Of a DNA stretch of 64,000 nucleotides, positions 36,912-46,075 are shown in pieces. The position numbers were made by a program, and so were the translations under genes. The notes beneath the pieces were generated by a model that worked only from the letters and a program-made list of their open reading frames with translations, had not been told where the DNA came from and searched no databases. The first letter of the stretch is position 1. Each line of letters begins with the position of its first letter. Source of the stretch: Pseudomonas indica NBRC 103045 (GTDB lineage Bacteria; Pseudomonadota; Gammaproteobacteria; Pseudomonadales; Pseudomonadaceae); contig NZ_BDAC01000001.1 in assembly GCF_002091635.1 (NCBI RefSeq), positions 496,001 to 560,000 on the forward strand, given 5' to 3'.

Positions 36912-37498
36912 TGCTTTGGCACAAATGTCTTGAGCGTCTTCTCGACAGCGCGAAGATGCCCCAGCAGGCGAGAGCTGCGATCCCGTGCGTCAAGATAGTC
37001 ACCCTCCACCCGATCCTTGAGGTGCGGCATTTCGTCGAGGAGTTGCTTATAGCGCTCCGTTTCGCCCATTGAAGTCAGAAAGTCGAGCCGTATCTCCTTC
37101 AACAGCGATTCCAGATGCTCCAAGACATCGAGGTCTGAGGTTGGTGGAACCCCATGACCGATGTCCTCAGCCTGCTGCTGCAACGGCTTGTCCTCCGGCT
37201 TGGAAGTGCTCCCGAATCCGTTGTCGACGAGGTCAAGATTCAAGCCTTCAGGGACTGGCAGCAGGTGATAAACCTGTCCCCGCCTGCGCCGATCGGCGTC
37301 CTGAGTGATCCACCCAACTCGCAGCATGCGCCGAATCTGCTCATACACGTACCGCCGCACCTCGCTGAGGTTGAAGCTTGTTCCCGGAAGACAGTTGGCA
37401 TAGGCATCGCGCAGGTCACGGGTTGTGAATTGCACATATCTCTCCTGCTGCAGCAGGTCGTACAGCCGCCTGTCGAAGATGAACGATTCCGATTTCAT
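36908..37498 (-). CDS. Winged-helix protein, partner of the helicase
   Basis: A 196-aa protein. The first 80 residues (FDRRLYDLLQQERYVQFTTR, SEVRRYVYEQIRRMLRVGW) look like a winged helix-turn-helix that reads DNA, with the wing ITQDADRRRRGQVYHLLP. The C-terminal half is a charged helix (VLEHLESLLKEIRLDFLTSM, LLGHLRAVEKTLKTFV), probably for self-association or binding the helicase. The start at 37498 is preferred; the ORF to 37570 would run through the promoter. No characterised family recognised. Its promoter -10 overlaps that of the divergent controller-like gene. Confidence 0.65.
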   Translation of the reverse strand: MKSESFIFDRRLYDLLQQERYVQFTTRDLRDAYANCLPGTSFNLSEVRRYVYEQIRRMLRVGWITQDADRRRRGQVYHLLPVPEGLNLDLVDNGFGSTSKPEDKPLQQQAEDIGHGVPPTSDLDVLEHLESLLKEIRLDFLTSMGETERYKQLLDEMPHLKDRVEGDYLDARDRSSRLLGHLRAVEKTLKTFVPKQ

Positions 37499-37538
37499 GC
37501 GGGTACCTGGAGCGGGTGTCGCGGAGCAGCTAAAAATA

Positions 37539-37552
37539 CGGATTATAGTCCG
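37539..37552. promoter_or_regulatory. C-box-like operator with overlapping divergent -10 hexamers
   Basis: CGGATTATAGTCCG, palindromic except for one base pair and followed by TGG. It resembles C-boxes of restriction-system controller proteins (GATTATAGTC-CGTG). TATAGT (37544-37549) faces the XRE gene on the plus strand, and TATAAT (minus strand, 37542-37547) faces the helicase pair, so a protein bound here could control both. Confidence 0.68.
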
Positions 37553-37608
37553 TGGCCGATGCGTCCGCAAACGCAGGATATTGCCGCCTCAGGGGAATCG
37601 AGGCGGCC

Positions 37609-37836
37609 ATGGGTCAGCTTGCGAACGCATTGGGCAAGAACATCCGAGCACAGAGGAAGGCCAAGGGGCTTTCTCAGGATGCCTTGGCGTTGGCCTGCAA
37701 AATCGACCGAAGCTACATGGGGCGAATTGAGCGCGGTGAAGTTAACCTCACCGTGGAGAAGTTGTATTCCATAGCCGGTGTCCTGCAGTGTGAGCCAGGA
37801 TTTCTGCTGCCCCCAGTATCCATTGGCCTCGATTGA
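37609..37836 (+). CDS. XRE-family regulator resembling restriction-modification controller proteins
   Basis: A 75-aa single-domain helix-turn-helix protein: LGKNIRAQRKAKGLSQDALA ... KIDRSYMGRIERGEVNLTVE ... LQCEPGFLLPP. Size and sequence are close to C (controller) proteins of type II restriction systems, which time gene expression through C-boxes. The start at 37609 has GAGG upstream; the ORF from 37552 would begin inside the operator. It is divergent from the winged-helix/helicase pair. No methyltransferase or classical restriction endonuclease gene is nearby. Confidence 0.8.
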   Translation: MGQLANALGKNIRAQRKAKGLSQDALALACKIDRSYMGRIERGEVNLTVEKLYSIAGVLQCEPGFLLPPVSIGLD

Positions 37837-38058
37837 CGACCCGACATGGATCAAGAACGGCTCAACAAACTTCTTCCCTTTGGTGCTTAGACCCAACTGT
37901 GAGTACTGCACTCATCCAGCCAAAATTGGGGAGAGGGCCCACTTAAACTGAGCATTGAGCCGAAGCCCTCAGCCCCGCATCTGGCATGTGAACAAAGGCA
38001 TTGCTGGTCGGCTGACACTCGTAAAACCCAAGCAGTGCAATCCGGAATCCCCTATTCA

Positions 38059-38520
38059 CTAGGTTTCCTTCGAAGGGAGTTTGACCACCGCGCCACCTTT
38101 GGTGGGTTTGCGGAAAACCGGACTCTCATCTAAAAACTCCGCTGGATCAATGTTCTTGCGTCGAGCAATCATTGAGGCGTAAAGGACCCTTTCACGCTCC
38201 CTATTCAACTGCTTCGTCAGTTCCTCGACCTGCGCCTTGAGTGCTTCGATTTGGTGCTCTCGCTCACGATCCTTCGCTGCTTTTAGCGATATTTCCTGAT
38301 CGAAATGTTTTTCGCCTCGGGCATAACTTTTGACCACCTCCTTGATGCGCTGGAACTCCTTTTCGAATTCCTTGTTCCGCCACAAAGTAGGTTTAGAGAC
38401 ACCACACTTCTCGGTAATGAACTTCCAACTGAAAAATGAAGGAGATATCAGCTGTCTTTCGAACTGTTGGAGGATGGAAAAGGCCTTGTCCCATTGGTCA
38501 GCAGGAATAGTCACAATCAA
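38059..38520 (-). CDS. Small HTH/coiled-coil protein of the recombinase operon (GmtX-like)
   Basis: About 153 aa. The N-terminal part (FSWKFITEKCGVSKPTLWRN) is a helix-turn-helix. It is followed by a charged coiled coil (IEALKAQVEELTKQLNRERE) and a basic tail. This plan resembles the accessory protein of gamma-mobile-trio elements (GmtX in public family names, from memory) and TnpC of Tn554, both of which accompany tyrosine recombinases. The start is uncertain: a TTG at 38520 overlaps the stop of the upstream recombinase gene as TTGA, with GGAG before it; an ATG at 38544 is the alternative. Last gene of the four-gene operon. Confidence 0.7.
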   Translation of the reverse strand: MIVTIPADQWDKAFSILQQFERQLISPSFFSWKFITEKCGVSKPTLWRNKEFEKEFQRIKEVVKSYARGEKHFDQEISLKAAKDREREHQIEALKAQVEELTKQLNRERERVLYASMIARRKNIDPAEFLDESPVFRKPTKGGAVVKLPSKET

Positions 38521-41174
38521 GCCGCTCCACACTGAAACACGCAATCATTTGGAATCGAGCCCTCAAGCCTAAAGGGCTGGTAGTCCTTACTCTGCTCAAC
38601 CTGGCCGTCAGTAAGCACAATCTCGGAGCGATCCAATATATAGGATGCGTTCCTGTAAACTGTCATTTGATGTTCGATATGCATTTCAACAGACTCAACT
38701 GGCACATCCGGTCTATTCAATACTTCGAAAAGCCTTGCAAGTTCGATTTCTGCCCGACTTCGCTCTGATTCAATCTGCTTGACTTGAACTGGATCAGAAA
38801 GATCCACAACAAACTCCCTGCATCCCTTGCCAGAATTACCAGTTAGACACTTAAGATGAAATTCACAAGGCCTCAAATTTAGATCACGAAAACAATGTCC
38901 GAGCGGACCGTAATGTACGGTTTGCAGCATAGCATTCAAAAAATGCTGCACATCCTCAGCGGGGACATTATTTTCAGACCAATTCTTTACCTTATTTGCC
39001 AAATCTCCAATAAAACGGGACTGCTCAGACAGCATCAATTCACTAACTTTCGTGGCGCGCTCTTTTGCCGTCTGATGGTCGTAGTGGTCGCCTTGGCCAT
39101 CAGTCCTTCCCATCCACTTATTCACAATGCTTGCAGCCAAGCCCGCCCGGAAAAGTGAATTCGTTTGCCAATGTCGCCCCTTATGAGTCTGGAACGTCTT
39201 TAAAATCTCTTTATCAGCACTAACACCGTAGCGAATGAATGCTGACTGCCCCTCCCTAGCTGGCTTTATTGCATACAGGACAGAAAAGTAACCAAGAACA
39301 CATGGGATATGCTCGTTATATACACCCCCAAGATTGCTCGGCACAACGAACAAATAGTCAGATACTCTCTGGTTGATGCCAAGCGCGGCCGAGCTGATCT
39401 CTATTCCTTCAGCCAAAAGCTCGTCTCGAATCTCCTGGATCAGCTCAGAGCTAACTTTAGTGTTGACCGAAACGAAAGCACTTACGACTGCATCCTTAAT
39501 ACTAGCCTGTTCAATTAAAAAACCAGATACGGCACGGTATTTTAGACCCGAACTGACAGCCGAAGGCTTGTAGAAATGTTGCCGACCTTCGGAAATCCGT
39601 AGAAACGAGTAATAACTGCTTGAGCTCCCTGCGGCAATGGAAGTCATAGTTTTCCGGTTAAATAACTCGGGATAGAGCTCCTCAGCATCATTTACCGGAA
39701 TATGAGTTTCGGCATCATAACCGCCGCCAACAATAGTGCGCATCGCCGCCACTGCGTCGGCATAACTTAGATAGACGACTCTTCTGCCATACGGGCAAGA
39801 TTCGCCCGTGAACGCAAAAGCCTCCACCGAAGGCATGTTCTTAAACTTTAGCCTCCCATCAAGCGCGCAGGTATCTTTTGAGCGACTATTTTCAGGCTTG
39901 CGTTCATGGAGTATCTCAAAGAACTCATCATAAAATAGCACGCTACGCCTAAGCTCGACCAAGCGGGCTATACGATCCTTGACATCACGCCCCCGCACAT
40001 AGTGGGCACGCTTTACTTTTCCGAGGGGTTTAGAAACTACATTGAAGCCATTGTTAACGTAGAATTTAAGGAGTGTTTGAGCGTCAGAACCTGTGGACGC
40101 GAAAGGCAAGTATTCACCGAGCTTCTTAAGCTCTATGAGTTCGTTATCAGGTAGATGCTTCAGAACACGCAATCGGCTTTCGGCTGCGGAAACATTAGAC
40201 TCCACAGCTTGAGAAAGACGATCCAGGGCTGACGCAACTCTAAGCCCGATGGTCTCTATCCTTGCCAAGAAGCGATCATCTAAGTTTCCTGCAAAAGATC
40301 CATCCTCAATGCTCATAGCCCGCTTTCTGAAGGGCTCGCAAATGGCATCAATCCTGTCCACTGCATCGCGCAATGCGGCTCTCCAGATGGTCGGTACGTA
40401 CCTAGCCACTGGCTCAGATCCTTTTTCCGTCCACACCCGGCAATACATCTCACCGTTCATTGAAATCAGGCAGTTCTTAGGTAACCGCAGAACTTCTCCG
40501 ATCCTTAAACCCAAACCATACTGAAATGCCTGAGTCAAAACCGCAAGCATATCCATTTGTGCTCGAAAGCTACCATCCCATTGCTCCTGTACTGCCCATT
40601 TCAAAGAGATGATTGCTTTCACTAACTCAGGAAGTGGCAATTTACGCTCAAGCGCGACACGCCCATACTGATCCTTTTCCTGAAGATCTTTCGTACCTAT
40701 AAGATCAAAGTTTTGAACTATTAAGGAAGACTCAAAGAGAAACTTAATAAATATATTTAACGAGCGACATACCCCGGCCGGCGACTTGTAATGCGACCGA
40801 AGAAAGCCAAACGTTTTCATGTAGGACGACTGACTCAGGCCTTGAAGATTGACAGCACCCTGCGCAACCATGTACTTAAGCGCTGAAGCCAGGTCAGTGA
40901 CGCGCCCAGCAGTGATCTGCTTGCTTTCAGATCTTCTATCCCAAAGATATGAAACCAGAAATACCTTATTTAGTAGAATTAACTCAGAATTGAGCTCGCC
41001 ACGAGCTAGCAAATATATTTTATGCCGGCCTTTATAAAGCCAAACTGAATCCCCCCAGCACTCCCCCTTAAAGCAACTAAGCTTGGTAAAGCGCTTCTCC
41101 GCGATCAGAGCAAGTCCCTTCAGCTTTAATCGTAGTTCTTCATGCAAAATGTCCTTAACCGCTATATTTTGCAT
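38517..41174 (-). CDS. Large tyrosine recombinase (integrase), GmtZ-like
   Basis: An 885-aa protein with a C-terminal tyrosine recombinase fold on a large extra N-terminal and middle part. Catalytic pattern: Arg in GLGLRIGEVLRLP, HxxR in QTHKGRHWQTN, and Tyr in GQGDHYDHQT. A Cys-containing end (RDLNLRPCEFHLKCLTGNSG, then KGCREFV) suggests a metal-binding finger. Its length is about twice that of common integrases, fitting the long integrase of gamma-mobile-trio islands (family recalled, not searched). Its start follows the stop of the 534-aa recombinase directly (TGAATG). It is more AT-rich than the cop and glc genes, indicating foreign origin. Confidence 0.82.
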   Translation of the reverse strand: MQNIAVKDILHEELRLKLKGLALIAEKRFTKLSCFKGECWGDSVWLYKGRHKIYLLARGELNSELILLNKVFLVSYLWDRRSESKQITAGRVTDLASALKYMVAQGAVNLQGLSQSSYMKTFGFLRSHYKSPAGVCRSLNIFIKFLFESSLIVQNFDLIGTKDLQEKDQYGRVALERKLPLPELVKAIISLKWAVQEQWDGSFRAQMDMLAVLTQAFQYGLGLRIGEVLRLPKNCLISMNGEMYCRVWTEKGSEPVARYVPTIWRAALRDAVDRIDAICEPFRKRAMSIEDGSFAGNLDDRFLARIETIGLRVASALDRLSQAVESNVSAAESRLRVLKHLPDNELIELKKLGEYLPFASTGSDAQTLLKFYVNNGFNVVSKPLGKVKRAHYVRGRDVKDRIARLVELRRSVLFYDEFFEILHERKPENSRSKDTCALDGRLKFKNMPSVEAFAFTGESCPYGRRVVYLSYADAVAAMRTIVGGGYDAETHIPVNDAEELYPELFNRKTMTSIAAGSSSSYYSFLRISEGRQHFYKPSAVSSGLKYRAVSGFLIEQASIKDAVVSAFVSVNTKVSSELIQEIRDELLAEGIEISSAALGINQRVSDYLFVVPSNLGGVYNEHIPCVLGYFSVLYAIKPAREGQSAFIRYGVSADKEILKTFQTHKGRHWQTNSLFRAGLAASIVNKWMGRTDGQGDHYDHQTAKERATKVSELMLSEQSRFIGDLANKVKNWSENNVPAEDVQHFLNAMLQTVHYGPLGHCFRDLNLRPCEFHLKCLTGNSGKGCREFVVDLSDPVQVKQIESERSRAEIELARLFEVLNRPDVPVESVEMHIEHQMTVYRNASYILDRSEIVLTDGQVEQSKDYQPFRLEGSIPNDCVFQCGAA

Positions 41175-42779
41175 TCAGATTTCCTTGACATTAATCAGCA
41201 CAACGTCATGCCCTTCGGAGTAGGCGATTGCAGCGCGACAGCCGGCTATCGCCTGATCAATAACCGAAACGACATTAGCAGTACTCACCGTCAGCAGATG
41301 ACTCTTCCGGGCAACCAAACCTTCCAGCGCACTTTCATGAGCTGCAGTGTTCTCGTTTGGGCAAAACCTATCGCATGAATAGCAAGCCACAGCCGGCTCT
41401 TCGAAACAGATTGAGCGAGATGCACACTTCCCAATTACATTAAAGTTTATTGGCTCACAGACCTGGCTATAGATATTGCCTTCGAGGTCACCCTCTCTCA
41501 TCCAAGCCGCTGTGAATTGCTTCTGCTCAACGCGACTCAGTGTGGCATTCTCTAGAATCTCCCACATCTCGTGAGTGAATCTGAAGTAGTGCTTAATACT
41601 ATTCGTATCGTTATGATCAAGTAAATCGGCCAGCTCTTCTGGTGTACAGCCCGACATTACTGCTTGCGTACCCACGGTATAGCGAAACCTGTATGCACAT
41701 AAATTGAATCGCTTACCGGTACGAGGAGAAAATGGGAGCCTATGCTCATTTCCCCACAGCATATAATTTATTCTACAGATTGACTTGTGATACAGCACAG
41801 CCCGTTTCGATTGATCCGAAAAGTAGTCGCTTGACAACCGTTCTACATCATCCCAATAGTGGCTACCTAAGGAGTTTCCATCTCTTTCGAGGTCCACAGG
41901 CTTGGACGTCATGAAAATTGGAAGCTCTGCCGGGTCGACTCCATCCAGAGTTGGGGCTGAATCTATGTAAGCCTGGATAAGTTTTGTTGTTCTTTCTGTG
42001 AGTATTCGTGAGCTAAATTGGGTTCGCCTATCACGTGATTTTTGCTTCACGCGTGGGACATTTAGATACCAAATGCCCGACTTTTTGTCCCTAATAAAAT
42101 CCTTTCGTCTCAACAGAGAAATTTGGATCGGCCTCAGACCAAAACATAAACACAGATCCAAGACCAAACGAAAACCCAGCGGAAGTGATTGCCTGTCCAC
42201 CTGGGCCGATAGCACGGATACTTCCTCTCTGGTAAACGGACCTCTATCTTCGTCCATCACAAAGAGAGCTAGGTAGGTATTTTGCTTAGACGCATAGTTG
42301 CGTAGTTTTTGAAAGTCCTCATATACCTCAAGCGCTAGACCTTCATAGCCATGAAGCAATACAAACCTCAAAAATTCCTTGCACGCAGTAATATGCTCGG
42401 CCTTATCTCTACCCTCTTGGACAGGAAGGCTATCCAAGAACTGATTGATGTGTATGCCCTTTGACATTTCACGGGCAAACACCTCAAGAAACTTAAACTT
42501 CAGTCGCACAGTTGAAGCGTGATATCGCTCAATGATATAGCGAAGATAACTCGCAGCAATCTCCCTCAATTCAAAATCCATTAGATTAAGATACTGGGAC
42601 TTGAGGTACACGAAATCACTGGTATCATCCGGCAGTTTTATTACTTGACGAAAGAAGCCATGATCATCAAACAACTCAATGTCATATCCCAGACGACTTT
42701 TGATGAATGTGGCGTCATTCCATAAACCTTGCAGTTCACCGGGGGCGGTCAGCGATAGTTGACTCTGGGTGGATTCCAT
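41175..42779 (-). CDS. Tyrosine recombinase with C-terminal Cys cluster, GmtY-like
   Basis: A 534-aa tyrosine recombinase. Catalytic pattern: Arg in FGLRPIQISLLR, a second Arg in YRFRYTVGTQ (Tyr replaces the usual His of HxxR), His in LADLLDHNDT and nucleophile Tyr in IKHYFRFTHEM. After the catalytic domain come Cys residues (CASRSICFEEPAVACYSCDR, FCPN) that could bind zinc. Direct abutment with its neighbours (TAAATG and TGAATG) shows the three recombinases are made together. AT-rich like the rest of the block. Confidence 0.82.
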   Translation of the reverse strand: MESTQSQLSLTAPGELQGLWNDATFIKSRLGYDIELFDDHGFFRQVIKLPDDTSDFVYLKSQYLNLMDFELREIAASYLRYIIERYHASTVRLKFKFLEVFAREMSKGIHINQFLDSLPVQEGRDKAEHITACKEFLRFVLLHGYEGLALEVYEDFQKLRNYASKQNTYLALFVMDEDRGPFTREEVSVLSAQVDRQSLPLGFRLVLDLCLCFGLRPIQISLLRRKDFIRDKKSGIWYLNVPRVKQKSRDRRTQFSSRILTERTTKLIQAYIDSAPTLDGVDPAELPIFMTSKPVDLERDGNSLGSHYWDDVERLSSDYFSDQSKRAVLYHKSICRINYMLWGNEHRLPFSPRTGKRFNLCAYRFRYTVGTQAVMSGCTPEELADLLDHNDTNSIKHYFRFTHEMWEILENATLSRVEQKQFTAAWMREGDLEGNIYSQVCEPINFNVIGKCASRSICFEEPAVACYSCDRFCPNENTAAHESALEGLVARKSHLLTVSTANVVSVIDQAIAGCRAAIAYSEGHDVVLINVKEI

Positions 42780-44057
42780 TTAATTGACCGCCAGCTGCTG
42801 AAGAGCTTCCTGTTGAAGCAAGATTTGTAACTCAGAAACTTTTGATTGTATTGATCCTTTCGCATAATGCTCAGGCATATCACTATTTCTAGCCCAACCT
42901 CCTGCTGCCTCTTGGATGGGAGCCTTCATCACTTTACGACTTAGACCACTCGAATTCTTAAACTTCTTATCCAGCGCGCAATTCAAAAGATCATGAAAAG
43001 TATTTCGCAAACGATGCGGACTTAACAGGCCAGAAAACTCTGGGTGCTGCTGAATTAGTTCATTAAGAATTGAATTTGGTGTTTGCACTGAAAGAGGTCG
43101 CCCATCTCGATATGACAAGAACAAATAGCTTGTTGACTGCCAACCGATAAATTCTTTTCTGACATTCACAATGTAATGCTCGACCAGCGCAGCGAATTTA
43201 TCATGCAATTCCACTTGCCTACCGAGTGTCTTGACGGAGGGAGACTCTGCCCGGGGATAATCAACAACGTCCCTACTTTTGAAGATGTCGAAATATTTTC
43301 GACGCCCGGTCAATTGAAAGTCATTTAGTTTCAATAGCAAGGTTTCACCCTTGCGATTTCCGCCTAACATCAAAAGAAGTAGGAGGATATAGTTCCTCCA
43401 TCTGACCTTATAAGTCTTCCAGGGGTTCAATCCATTGTTGTCGCTCGGATCAATAATGGCGATGAATTTCGCTTGGAGTTCTGGAGTAAGGCCAATCTTG
43501 TCTTTCCTGTCGCCTCTATAGGGCGCCTTCATATACAACTTGAAACCCGCAGCCATCCGCTCATACAAGCGCTTAGCAATTTTCAGTTGCTCTAGGTTTC
43601 GGGCGCACCGGCCCTCATAGAACAACCATAGGTAGTCTATGAATTTTTTTGCGCAACGCATGCGTGCACTGTACCAATTGGGATCTACTCGCTCGCCCGT
43701 CTGTTGTGCTAAGCCGCAGTAAGATGAGAGGGACTCGATCTCCCCAATTGTAAGAGGGCTAAGACCAGCAATGCGCTGTATTAAATCTATTTTCTGAGTT
43801 TCGCAGAACCGATAAAGGATCAGAATGGCGCTCTGATCAATTCTTATTGTGTTTGGCTTCGAACCATTATCGAATCGCTGCAAGGCATATGCGCCTGCAA
43901 ATGCATCAACTTGGTTATCTGCAGTTACTAACTTGAGTTTAAGGCCGCCCAACTTTTCGAATACGACGGTTGTGAGCGAATAGACTGAATCCTTCAAATG
44001 AAACACCGTGCTTTTTTGCGAGCGCGGCAGCCTATAACCCGGCCGAGAGAGCGTCAA
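42780..44057 (-). CDS. Tyrosine recombinase, first gene of the mobility operon
   Basis: A 425-aa site-specific recombinase of the phage-integrase family. Catalytic residues: Arg in LGGNRKGETLLLKL, HxxR in SPHRLRNTFHD, Trp in GGWARNSDM (in place of the second His) and Tyr in PEHYAKGSI. The N-terminal half resembles the SAM-like arm/core-binding region. Its start at 44057 faces the ATGAAAC-repeat region and hupA, as expected for an integrase next to its attachment site. First of four coupled genes. Confidence 0.85.
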   Translation of the reverse strand: MTLSRPGYRLPRSQKSTVFHLKDSVYSLTTVVFEKLGGLKLKLVTADNQVDAFAGAYALQRFDNGSKPNTIRIDQSAILILYRFCETQKIDLIQRIAGLSPLTIGEIESLSSYCGLAQQTGERVDPNWYSARMRCAKKFIDYLWLFYEGRCARNLEQLKIAKRLYERMAAGFKLYMKAPYRGDRKDKIGLTPELQAKFIAIIDPSDNNGLNPWKTYKVRWRNYILLLLLMLGGNRKGETLLLKLNDFQLTGRRKYFDIFKSRDVVDYPRAESPSVKTLGRQVELHDKFAALVEHYIVNVRKEFIGWQSTSYLFLSYRDGRPLSVQTPNSILNELIQQHPEFSGLLSPHRLRNTFHDLLNCALDKKFKNSSGLSRKVMKAPIQEAAGGWARNSDMPEHYAKGSIQSKVSELQILLQQEALQQLAVN

Positions 44058-44059
44058 TA

Positions 44060-44200
44060 ATGAAACGCGCCCTTTTCAATACGATCACTTTTCCTTTTGA
44101 TAGAAAAATGAAACACTGTTTCATGATTTTTGATTTAGCCAGAAAGCAGAAAGCCCCGATTTACGGGGCCTTCCAGAACTTATCCACAGAAAATGAAACG
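44060..44200. other. Candidate attachment/recombinase-binding region (ATGAAAC repeats)
   Basis: The motif ATGAAAC occurs at 44060, 44108 and 44193, and once more just inside the first recombinase gene (43998). At 44108-44124 it forms a perfect palindrome, ATGAAACA-C-TGTTTCAT. The cluster lies between the integrase start and the hupA stop, the usual place for att core and arm sites. The exact crossover cannot be fixed without the other end of the island. Confidence 0.5.
44142..44170 (-). terminator. Terminator of hupA
   Basis: On the minus strand GCCCCG-TAAAT-CGGGGC followed by TTTCTGCTTTC, 40 bp after the hupA stop. Confidence 0.8.
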
Positions 44201-44208
44201 ATCTACGT

Positions 44209-44481
44209 TTAATTTACCGCTTCTTTCAGCGACTTCCCCGGCTTGAAAGCCACGGTGTTGCTGGCCTTGATCTTGACCGGCTGACCGGTTTGCGGGTTCT
44301 TGCCGGTGCGGGCGCCACGATGACGCTGCACGAAGGTTCCGAAGCCGACCAGGGTCACGCTGTCCTTGCGGTTCAGCGCGCTGGTGATTTCTTCGAGAAC
44401 GGCGTTGAGAACGCGGTTGGCTTGATCCTTGGTCAAATCGGCCTTCTCGGCGATAGCGGCGGCGAGTTCCGGTTTACGCAT
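44209..44481 (-). CDS. hupA: HU-family DNA-binding protein
   Basis: A 90-aa histone-like protein that bends DNA and helps organise the nucleoid. The complete HU pattern is present: MRKPELAAAIAEKADLTKDQ, VTLVGFGTFVQRHRGARTGK and the conserved NPQTGQPVKIKASNTVAFKP arm. The start has AAGAGG upstream. It matches hupA (PA5348 position) of P. aeruginosa, which also lies next to the rubredoxin reductase gene. It marks the border between core chromosome and the island, whose integrase reads toward it. Confidence 0.96.
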   Translation of the reverse strand: MRKPELAAAIAEKADLTKDQANRVLNAVLEEITSALNRKDSVTLVGFGTFVQRHRGARTGKNPQTGQPVKIKASNTVAFKPGKSLKEAVN

Positions 44482-44501
44482 AAATGCCTCTTTTTACGGT
44501 T

Positions 44502-44516
44502 TTGTTGTTGTTGTTG
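44502..44516 (-). promoter_or_regulatory. CA-rich leader motif of hupA
   Basis: On the minus strand five CAA units (AACAACAACAACAA) lie about 20 bases before the hupA start. Repeats of the AAnAAnAA type are Hfq/Crc binding sites in Pseudomonas; function here is inferred. Confidence 0.4.
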
Positions 44517-44671
44517 CCGTGCTGTTCTGCCCCGAACAGCGCCCTAGATACCGCGACGGCTCTGCGCCGCGGCAGACTGAGGGAGGATGGCACGCCGCTG
44601 GCACCTGCGCCAGTCTTGTCAGACAGTTTGTAAGGCCAAAATGATGACTCAACCGACAGAACAGGAGACAT

Positions 44672-45829
44672 TTACGCCAACAGTGGCGGAAGCTCCTTAT
44701 TCAGCGCCAGTTTTTCCTGCACCGCCGTACCGGTCAGCGCATAGCCAAGCAGACGCCCCTCGGCATCCCGGCAGAGTACCTTGAGGTCGGCGCCGGAGCC
44801 CTCCACCGTCCACTCCCCTTCCATGCCGCGTGGCGGCGGCGATACCACCAGCGGGCAGACCGGCGTTTTCACCGTTACCGGCATCGGCCCGTAGCTCACC
44901 GCCGTCGGGTTGCCGGCCAGGGTCTGCGCCAGGGCGCGGGCGCAGGTCATCAGCGGCATCACGTAGAGCAGGTTGAGGCCATCCACCTCGGCGCAGTCGC
45001 CGAGGGCATGGATGTTCTCGTGGGACGTGCGCAGATAACGGTCCACCATCACCCCACGGTTGACCGCCAGGCCGGCGGCCGCCGCCAGCTCGATGCGCGG
45101 GCGCAGGCCGACGGCGGAGAGCACCAGATCGCAGGCGATGCGGGTGCCGTCGGACAGGTGCGCATCCAGGCTGCCGTCGTCCAGGCGATTCAGGCTGGCC
45201 AGGGTCGGACCGAGGTGGAAGCGCGCGCCGAGGCTTTCCAGCCCGGCCTGGACCGCCGCGGCGGCGGCCGGGTGCAACAGCGCCGGCATCACCTGCTCGC
45301 AGGGTGCCACCAGTTCCACCTGATAACCGGCGACGCTGAGGTCGTTGGCGTATTCGCAGCCGATCAGGCCGGCACCAAGCAACAGCACGCGCCGCTTGCC
45401 CGTGGCCGCGGCACGGAACCGGGCGTAGTCCTCGAGATCGTTGATCGGGTAGATCGCATCCAGGGCCTCGCCGGCCACCGGCACGCGGATGGTCTCGGCT
45501 CCCCAGGCCAGCACCAGGTCGCGGTAGGGCACCGCCTCCTCGCCGATCCAGATGCGCTTGTGCCCCGGATCGATCCCGGTGATGCGGGTATGGGTGCGGA
45601 TTTCGGCGTTCAACTGCTCGGCCATGGCGCCGGGTTCGGCCATGGTCAGGCCGTCGGCATCCTTGTTCTTGCCGAAGCCGGTGGACAGCATCGGCTTGGA
45701 GTAGGAGCGGCCATCGTCGGCGCTGATCAGCAGCAGGGGCGTATCGCTGTCCAGCTTGCGGAACTCCTTGGCCAGGTTGTAGCCGGCCAGGCCGGTACCG
45801 ACGATCACGACGGGTGCACGCATATCCAC
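44672..45829 (-). CDS. rubB: Rubredoxin-NAD(+) reductase
   Basis: A 385-aa FAD enzyme that passes electrons from NADH to rubredoxin. FAD-binding [16 protein letters not shown] at the N-terminus, NAD-binding [20 protein letters not shown] near residue 145, and the second FAD motif [14 protein letters not shown] near residue 270, in the order of AlkT/RubB and related pyridine nucleotide-disulfide oxidoreductases. It follows rubA2 by 78 bp on the same strand. The start at 45829 is preceded by CAGGAG. The pathway in Pseudomonas serves alkane hydroxylases or oxidative-stress proteins. Confidence 0.93.
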   Translation of the reverse strand: MDMRAPVVIVGTGLAGYNLAKEFRKLDSDTPLLLISADDGRSYSKPMLSTGFGKNKDADGLTMAEPGAMAEQLNAEIRTHTRITGIDPGHKRIWIGEEAVPYRDLVLAWGAETIRVPVAGEALDAIYPINDLEDYARFRAAATGKRRVLLLGAGLIGCEYANDLSVAGYQVELVAPCEQVMPALLHPAAAAAVQAGLESLGARFHLGPTLASLNRLDDGSLDAHLSDGTRIACDLVLSAVGLRPRIELAAAAGLAVNRGVMVDRYLRTSHENIHALGDCAEVDGLNLLYVMPLMTCARALAQTLAGNPTAVSYGPMPVTVKTPVCPLVVSPPPRGMEGEWTVEGSGADLKVLCRDAEGRLLGYALTGTAVQEKLALNKELPPLLA

Positions 45830-45907
45830 TCCTGTTTGTTGTTCTGCGAAACGGCGCGACGGCCAGGGGCCGTCGCGGTCAAGGAAATGAGTCAGGCCGG
45901 TGGCCTT

Positions 45908-46075
45908 TCAGGAAATCTCGATCATCTCGAAGTCGATCTTGCCCACCCCGCAATCCGGGCAGACCCAATCCGGCGGGATGTCTTCCCAGCGGGTACCGGG
46001 CGCGATGCCCTCTTCCGGCAGGCCTTCGGCCTCGTCGTAGATGAAGCCGCACACCACGCATTGCCATTTGCGCAT
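45908..46075 (-). CDS. rubA2: Rubredoxin (RubA2-type)
   Basis: A 55-aa one-iron electron carrier: [16 protein letters not shown] gives the first CxxC, and [16 protein letters not shown] the second. It is the complete length of the family, starting at ATG 46075; the longer ORF to 46213 is not coding. It lies just upstream of rubB. A closely similar rubredoxin is encoded at 46957-47124. Confidence 0.95.
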   Translation of the reverse strand: MRKWQCVVCGFIYDEAEGLPEEGIAPGTRWEDIPPDWVCPDCGVGKIDFEMIEIS

